The position numbers and the translations under genes are program-made. From contig CAMWKN010000043.1 of assembly GCA_947174825.1 (NCBI GenBank), positions 1 to 8,381 on the forward strand: a DNA stretch of 8,381 nucleotides. Reading direction: 5' to 3'. The first letter of the stretch is position 1; each line of letters starts with the position of its first letter. Under the pieces are notes generated by a model. That model had not been told where the DNA came from and did no database searches. It was given only the letters and a program-made list of their open reading frames with translations. This document shows, piece after piece, positions 6,308 to 8,381 of the stretch. The stretch comes from an uncultured Clostridium sp. (GTDB lineage: Bacteria > Bacillota_A > Clostridia > Lachnospirales > Lachnospiraceae).

Positions 6308-6365
6308 ATGATAATTTAGGTGGGAGCGTTACCTGGCGTAAATTATCATTAGCAACAGGTAACGC
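6308..6365 (+). promoter_or_regulatory. Interlocked inverted repeats (pseudoknot-type leader element) before the PocR-MCP gene
   Basis: Stem A: ATGATAATTTA (6308-6318) with TAAATTATCAT (6339-6349), 11 perfect pairs. Stem B: GCGTTACCTG (6326-6335) with CAGGTAACGC (6356-6365), 10 perfect pairs. The 5' arm of B lies in the loop of A and its 3' arm lies beyond A, so the two either form an H-type pseudoknot (loops of 7, 3 and 6 nt) or exclude each other. Stem B ends 6 nt before the ribosome binding sequence GAGGG (6372-6376) of the next gene, which would allow control of translation initiation. A near-copy of the first arm, GATAATTGA, lies at 6295-6303. I do not recognise a known riboswitch consensus here. 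The pairing is directly visible; the regulatory role is inferred. Confidence 0.6.
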
Positions 6366-6382
6366 AGAAAAGAGGGAAGGTT

Positions 6383-7165
6383 ATGCTTAAGATTCAAGAT
6401 TTTTGTGATATGAATAAGTTTGAAAGTATCATGGATAATTGGGCCAAGAGTACCGGTCTGGCTACTGTAGCGGTAGGTGCAGATGGGGAATATATCAGTG
6501 AATGTTATAATTTCACGGATTTTTGTATTAAATTGACCAGAGGTTGTGAAGAGGGACTGAAACGCTGTACGAAATGCGACCAGGAGGGTAAAGGGGTTTA
6601 TCCATGTCATGCAGGACTGGTGGATTTTGGTATTCCGATTACTCTGAATGATGGCACTGAACTGGGCAGCGTGATTGGAGGACAGGTACTGCCGGAGAAT
6701 CCGGATGATGAAAAATTCCGTGCAACGGCTCGTGAGCTGGGGATTGACGAAGATGAGTATATAGAAGCTCTGCATAAAGTGAATGTCAAAACCAGGGAGC
6801 AGATAGAGGCATCTGCTAATCTGCTAGGAGATGTTATTAATATGTATGTGAGATCCTGCTATCAGGAATATGCCAATAAGAGTCTGCTGGAGAAGTTACG
6901 CCATGGAATTACCCAGGCTGCCAGCGAGATTGAAGAGGCAAATATCAGTACAGCCAAGATTACTGGATTTAGTAAGAAACAGAATATGCTGGCACTGAAT
7001 GCGTCCATTGAGGCGGCCAGAGCAGGTGAGATGGGAAAAGGCTTTGCTGTAGTTGCCACAGAAGTACGTAAATTAGCAGAGGGCATGGCTGTAGCTAGCA
7101 AGGAGATTACTTCCAGACTGGCACAGTTAGAAGAAACTATTAATGATTTAAATGAGAGTGAATAA
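6383..7165 (+). CDS. Soluble PocR-domain sensor with a minimal methyl-accepting chemotaxis signalling domain
   Basis: 260 residues, no transmembrane segment, so cytoplasmic. Residues about 5-155 form a PocR ligand-binding domain with the conserved cysteine cluster (C55, C62, C65, C75) and the [13 protein letters not shown] (74-86) and IGGQVLP (98-104) motifs; PocR domains bind small molecules in regulators such as PocR of propanediol metabolism. Residues about 165-255 hold a coiled coil with the chemoreceptor hairpin tip: [19 protein letters not shown] (198-216), then [16 protein letters not shown] (218-233), the part that contacts CheA and CheW. Only about 25 residues follow, so the long methylation helices of full receptors are absent. 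GAGGG (6372-6376) sits 6 nt before the ATG. No chemotaxis genes are nearby. It may be a small array component or a sensor for another partner; the ligand is unknown. Confidence 0.87.
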   Translation: MLKIQDFCDMNKFESIMDNWAKSTGLATVAVGADGEYISECYNFTDFCIKLTRGCEEGLKRCTKCDQEGKGVYPCHAGLVDFGIPITLNDGTELGSVIGGQVLPENPDDEKFRATARELGIDEDEYIEALHKVNVKTREQIEASANLLGDVINMYVRSCYQEYANKSLLEKLRHGITQAASEIEEANISTAKITGFSKKQNMLALNASIEAARAGEMGKGFAVVATEVRKLAEGMAVASKEITSRLAQLEETINDLNESE

Positions 7166-7197
7166 TATTTTTGATTTACCGTTTATCGAAAATTGCC

Positions 7198-7226
7198 TTG
7201 CAATTTCTAATAAGTTATACTATAAT
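7198..7226 (+). promoter_or_regulatory. Promoter of the T-box-aspS transcript, two overlapping registers
   Basis: TTGCAA (7198-7203), 17 nt, then perfect TATAAT (7221-7226). Shifted 5 nt upstream, TTGCCT (7193-7198) is also 17 nt from TATACT (7216-7221). The first register is the better match and places the start near 7233, right at the foot of the T-box Stem I. The -35 lies in a small hairpin, AAATTGC (7190-7196) with GCAATTT (7200-7206), for which I see no definite role. Confidence 0.75.
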
Positions 7227-7232
7227 CTTGTG

Positions 7233-7585
7233 GATGGCGATGACGAAGAGAAGTAGCGTAGTTTATCGTTTCCAGTGAGCAGAGGATAGTGTGAACTCTG
7301 TAAAGTGAATCTACGTGAATAACACTTTAACAGCCGCAATCTGAACGTGATTGTGCTATGATTCACGGTTATAAAGAATGAAGAAATATTCTGGTTTAAC
7401 CGGGAAGATTTAATGGGCTTCATCAGTAGGTGCGCCGCATGCCTGTGCGATAACAGGACGGTTTGTCAATGCAAATACAGTAGCTGTGTTGCATGGCATC
7501 CATTGAGTGACTGAGGATCAGTAATTCGGGTGGTACCGCGGACATAAAGTTCGTCCTGAACAATTTGTTTAGGACGGACTTTTTT
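7233..7585 (+). ncRNA. T-box riboswitch leader of aspS, specifier AAC (Asn)
   Basis: Transcriptional T-box that reads the charging state of a tRNA and controls readthrough into aspS. Stem I has AGTA (7252-7255) as the 5' side of the specifier loop; the helix above it is GCGTAG (7256-7261) with CTACGT (7311-7316). The apical part has CAGAG (7280-7284) with CTCTG (7296-7300) closing a GATAGTGTGAA loop. The 3' side of the specifier loop reads GAAT-AAC-A (7317-7324); aligned to the B. subtilis glyQS leader the triplet is AAC, an asparagine codon. A later stem pairs ATGCAA (7469-7474) with TTGCAT (7489-7494). The T-box sequence GGGTGGTACCGCG (7528-7540) contains the UGGU that meets the tRNA acceptor end. 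The terminator follows. The T-box call is firm; the specifier assignment rests on hand alignment. Confidence 0.93.
7546..7585 (+). terminator. T-box intrinsic terminator
   Basis: AAAGTTCGTCCT (7546-7557) pairs with AGGACGGACTTT (7571-7582) with one G-U, and the stem continues inward through 7558-7561 with 7567-7570, giving about 16 pairs around a 5-nt loop. A run of six T (7580-7585) follows. The 5' arm includes TTCGTCC, the segment that pairs with the T-box sequence in the alternative antiterminator when uncharged tRNA is bound. Confidence 0.9.
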
Positions 7586-7634
7586 ACTTTATGGAAAAAT
7601 GCCCACTTTTTTATTGAATAGGAGGATTATGAGA

Positions 7635-8381
7635 ATGAAGACGAATGTAGGAAATCAGTATCGTGACAGAGTATTGAATCAGATATCAGAGAGTGATGTC
7701 GATCAGAACCTGAGGGTAGCAGGATGGGTAGAGAATATCCGTGACCATGGTGGAGTATCTTTTATTGATCTGCGGGATATGTATGGTGTGCTACAGGTGG
7801 TAATGCGGGACACTTCCCTTTTAGATGGGATTAGCAGGGAAGATTGTATTACCGTAGAAGGTAAGATTGAACATCGGGATGAAGAGACTTATAATCCGAA
7901 GATTCCAACAGGAACCATTGAGTTAGAGGCACATCAGGTTGCCATTCTGGGCAAGGTATATCGACAGCTGCCTTTTGAGGTGACAACATCTAAGGAGACC
8001 AGAGAAGATGTCCGCCTAAAATATCGATATCTGGATTTGCGTAATGCTAAAGTGCGGGATAACATGATTTTCCGTTCCAATGTGATTCGTTTCCTGCGGG
8101 AAAAAATGGAGGAAATGGGATTTTTAGAAATTCAGACGCCGATTTTGTGTGCATCCTCCCCAGAAGGTGCCCGTGATTATATCGTGCCTTCCCGTAAGTT
8201 TAAAGGACAGTTTTATGCACTGCCACAGGCACCACAGCAGTATAAGCAGCTGTTAATGGTTTCTGGTTTTGACAAATATTTCCAGATTGCGCCTTGCTTC
8301 CGTGATGAGGATGCCAGCGCAGACCGTTCCCCAGGGGAATTCTATCAGTTGGATTTTGAGATGAGTTTTGCTACACAGGAG
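7635..8381 (+). CDS. aspS: Aspartyl-tRNA synthetase, N-terminal part (3' truncated by window)
   Basis: Class IIb synthetase charging tRNA-Asp. The open frame runs to the window end with 249 of about 590 codons visible. Residues about 24-110 are the OB-fold anticodon-binding domain (VAGWVENIRDHGG, 28-40). Motif 1 is RSNVIRFLREKMEEMGF (147-163) with P169; aspartate-site elements EGARDY (177-182) and QAPQQYKQLLM (198-208) follow; motif 2 begins FRDEDASADRSPGEFYQLD (222-240). These residues are aspartate-specific, not AsnRS. H38 lies where discriminating bacterial enzymes usually have Leu; His there is reported in non-discriminating AspRS that also charge tRNA-Asn. AGGAGG at 7620-7625 is 9 nt from ATG 7635, favouring it over ATG 7629 (3 nt). 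The T-box with an Asn specifier supports a non-discriminating enzyme (inference). A second, discriminating AspRS may exist elsewhere. Confidence 0.94.
   Translation, partial: MKTNVGNQYRDRVLNQISESDVDQNLRVAGWVENIRDHGGVSFIDLRDMYGVLQVVMRDTSLLDGISREDCITVEGKIEHRDEETYNPKIPTGTIELEAHQVAILGKVYRQLPFEVTTSKETREDVRLKYRYLDLRNAKVRDNMIFRSNVIRFLREKMEEMGFLEIQTPILCASSPEGARDYIVPSRKFKGQFYALPQAPQQYKQLLMVSGFDKYFQIAPCFRDEDASADRSPGEFYQLDFEMSFATQE

Noticed and set aside
6308..6365. Assignment to c-di-GMP, preQ1, fluoride, ZTP or SAM-II riboswitch classes
   Set aside because: I compared the loops and conserved segments from memory and found no consensus match; only the generic pseudoknot topology is shared.
7220..7423. 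A minus-strand 67-codon frame in the T-box leader
   Set aside because: The region is a structured RNA on the + strand; no ribosome binding site or homology supports a protein.
1..8381. CRISPR array, insertion sequence, tRNA or rRNA gene
   Set aside because: No regularly spaced repeats, transposase remnants, terminal repeats, or cloverleaf/rRNA sequences were seen in the window.

Overview
The window reads as chromosomal DNA from a low-to-moderate GC Bacillota, most likely a Clostridia/Lachnospiraceae gut-type bacterium. The evidence is strong AGGAGG-type ribosome binding sites, TTGACA/TATAAT-like promoters, a T-box riboswitch in front of an aminoacyl-tRNA synthetase gene, a TrpRS of the 'TGDRPTG' type, and protein families common in that group (DUF3990/DUF3791, PocR-MCP, a translational GTPase carrying a NYN domain). 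All supported genes are on the + strand. The window cuts off both end genes: glf lacks its 5' half and aspS lacks its 3' part.

Layout. Positions 2-580 hold the C-terminal half of UDP-galactopyranose mutase. A candidate promoter with direct repeats around its -10 box (575-616) leads into a compact, AT-rich three-gene cassette (642-1579): a DUF3990 ADP-ribosyltransferase-like protein, an unrecognised 85-residue protein and a DUF3791 protein, linked by 8-nt overlaps. It resembles a toxin-antitoxin module. It overlaps, without a gap, the largest gene (1570-4239), an EF-G/TetM-like GTPase fused through a very basic linker to a C-terminal NYN/YacP domain related to Rae1, the ribosome-dependent A-site mRNA endonuclease of Bacillus subtilis. 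trmO (tRNA A37 N6-methyltransferase) follows 30 nt later.

After a structured intergenic stretch and a clear sigma-A-type promoter comes trpS (5103-6188). The 194-base gap behind it contains two perfect inverted repeats that interlock in pseudoknot order (6308-6365), ending just before the ribosome binding site of a soluble PocR-domain chemoreceptor-like protein (6383-7165). The roughly 470-base gap 7166-7634 holds a promoter and a full T-box leader with its terminator, controlling an aspartyl-tRNA synthetase (7635 to the window end).

The core genes share a translation theme: a ribosome-acting GTPase-nuclease fusion, a tRNA modification enzyme and two tRNA synthetases. The points most worth following up are (i) the GTPase-nuclease fusion, (ii) the AspRS gene whose T-box specifier reads as an asparagine codon (AAC), suggesting a non-discriminating AspRS working with tRNA-dependent amidation, (iii) the interlocked repeats ahead of the PocR-MCP gene, and (iv) the ADP-ribosyltransferase-like cassette fused to the front of the GTPase operon.
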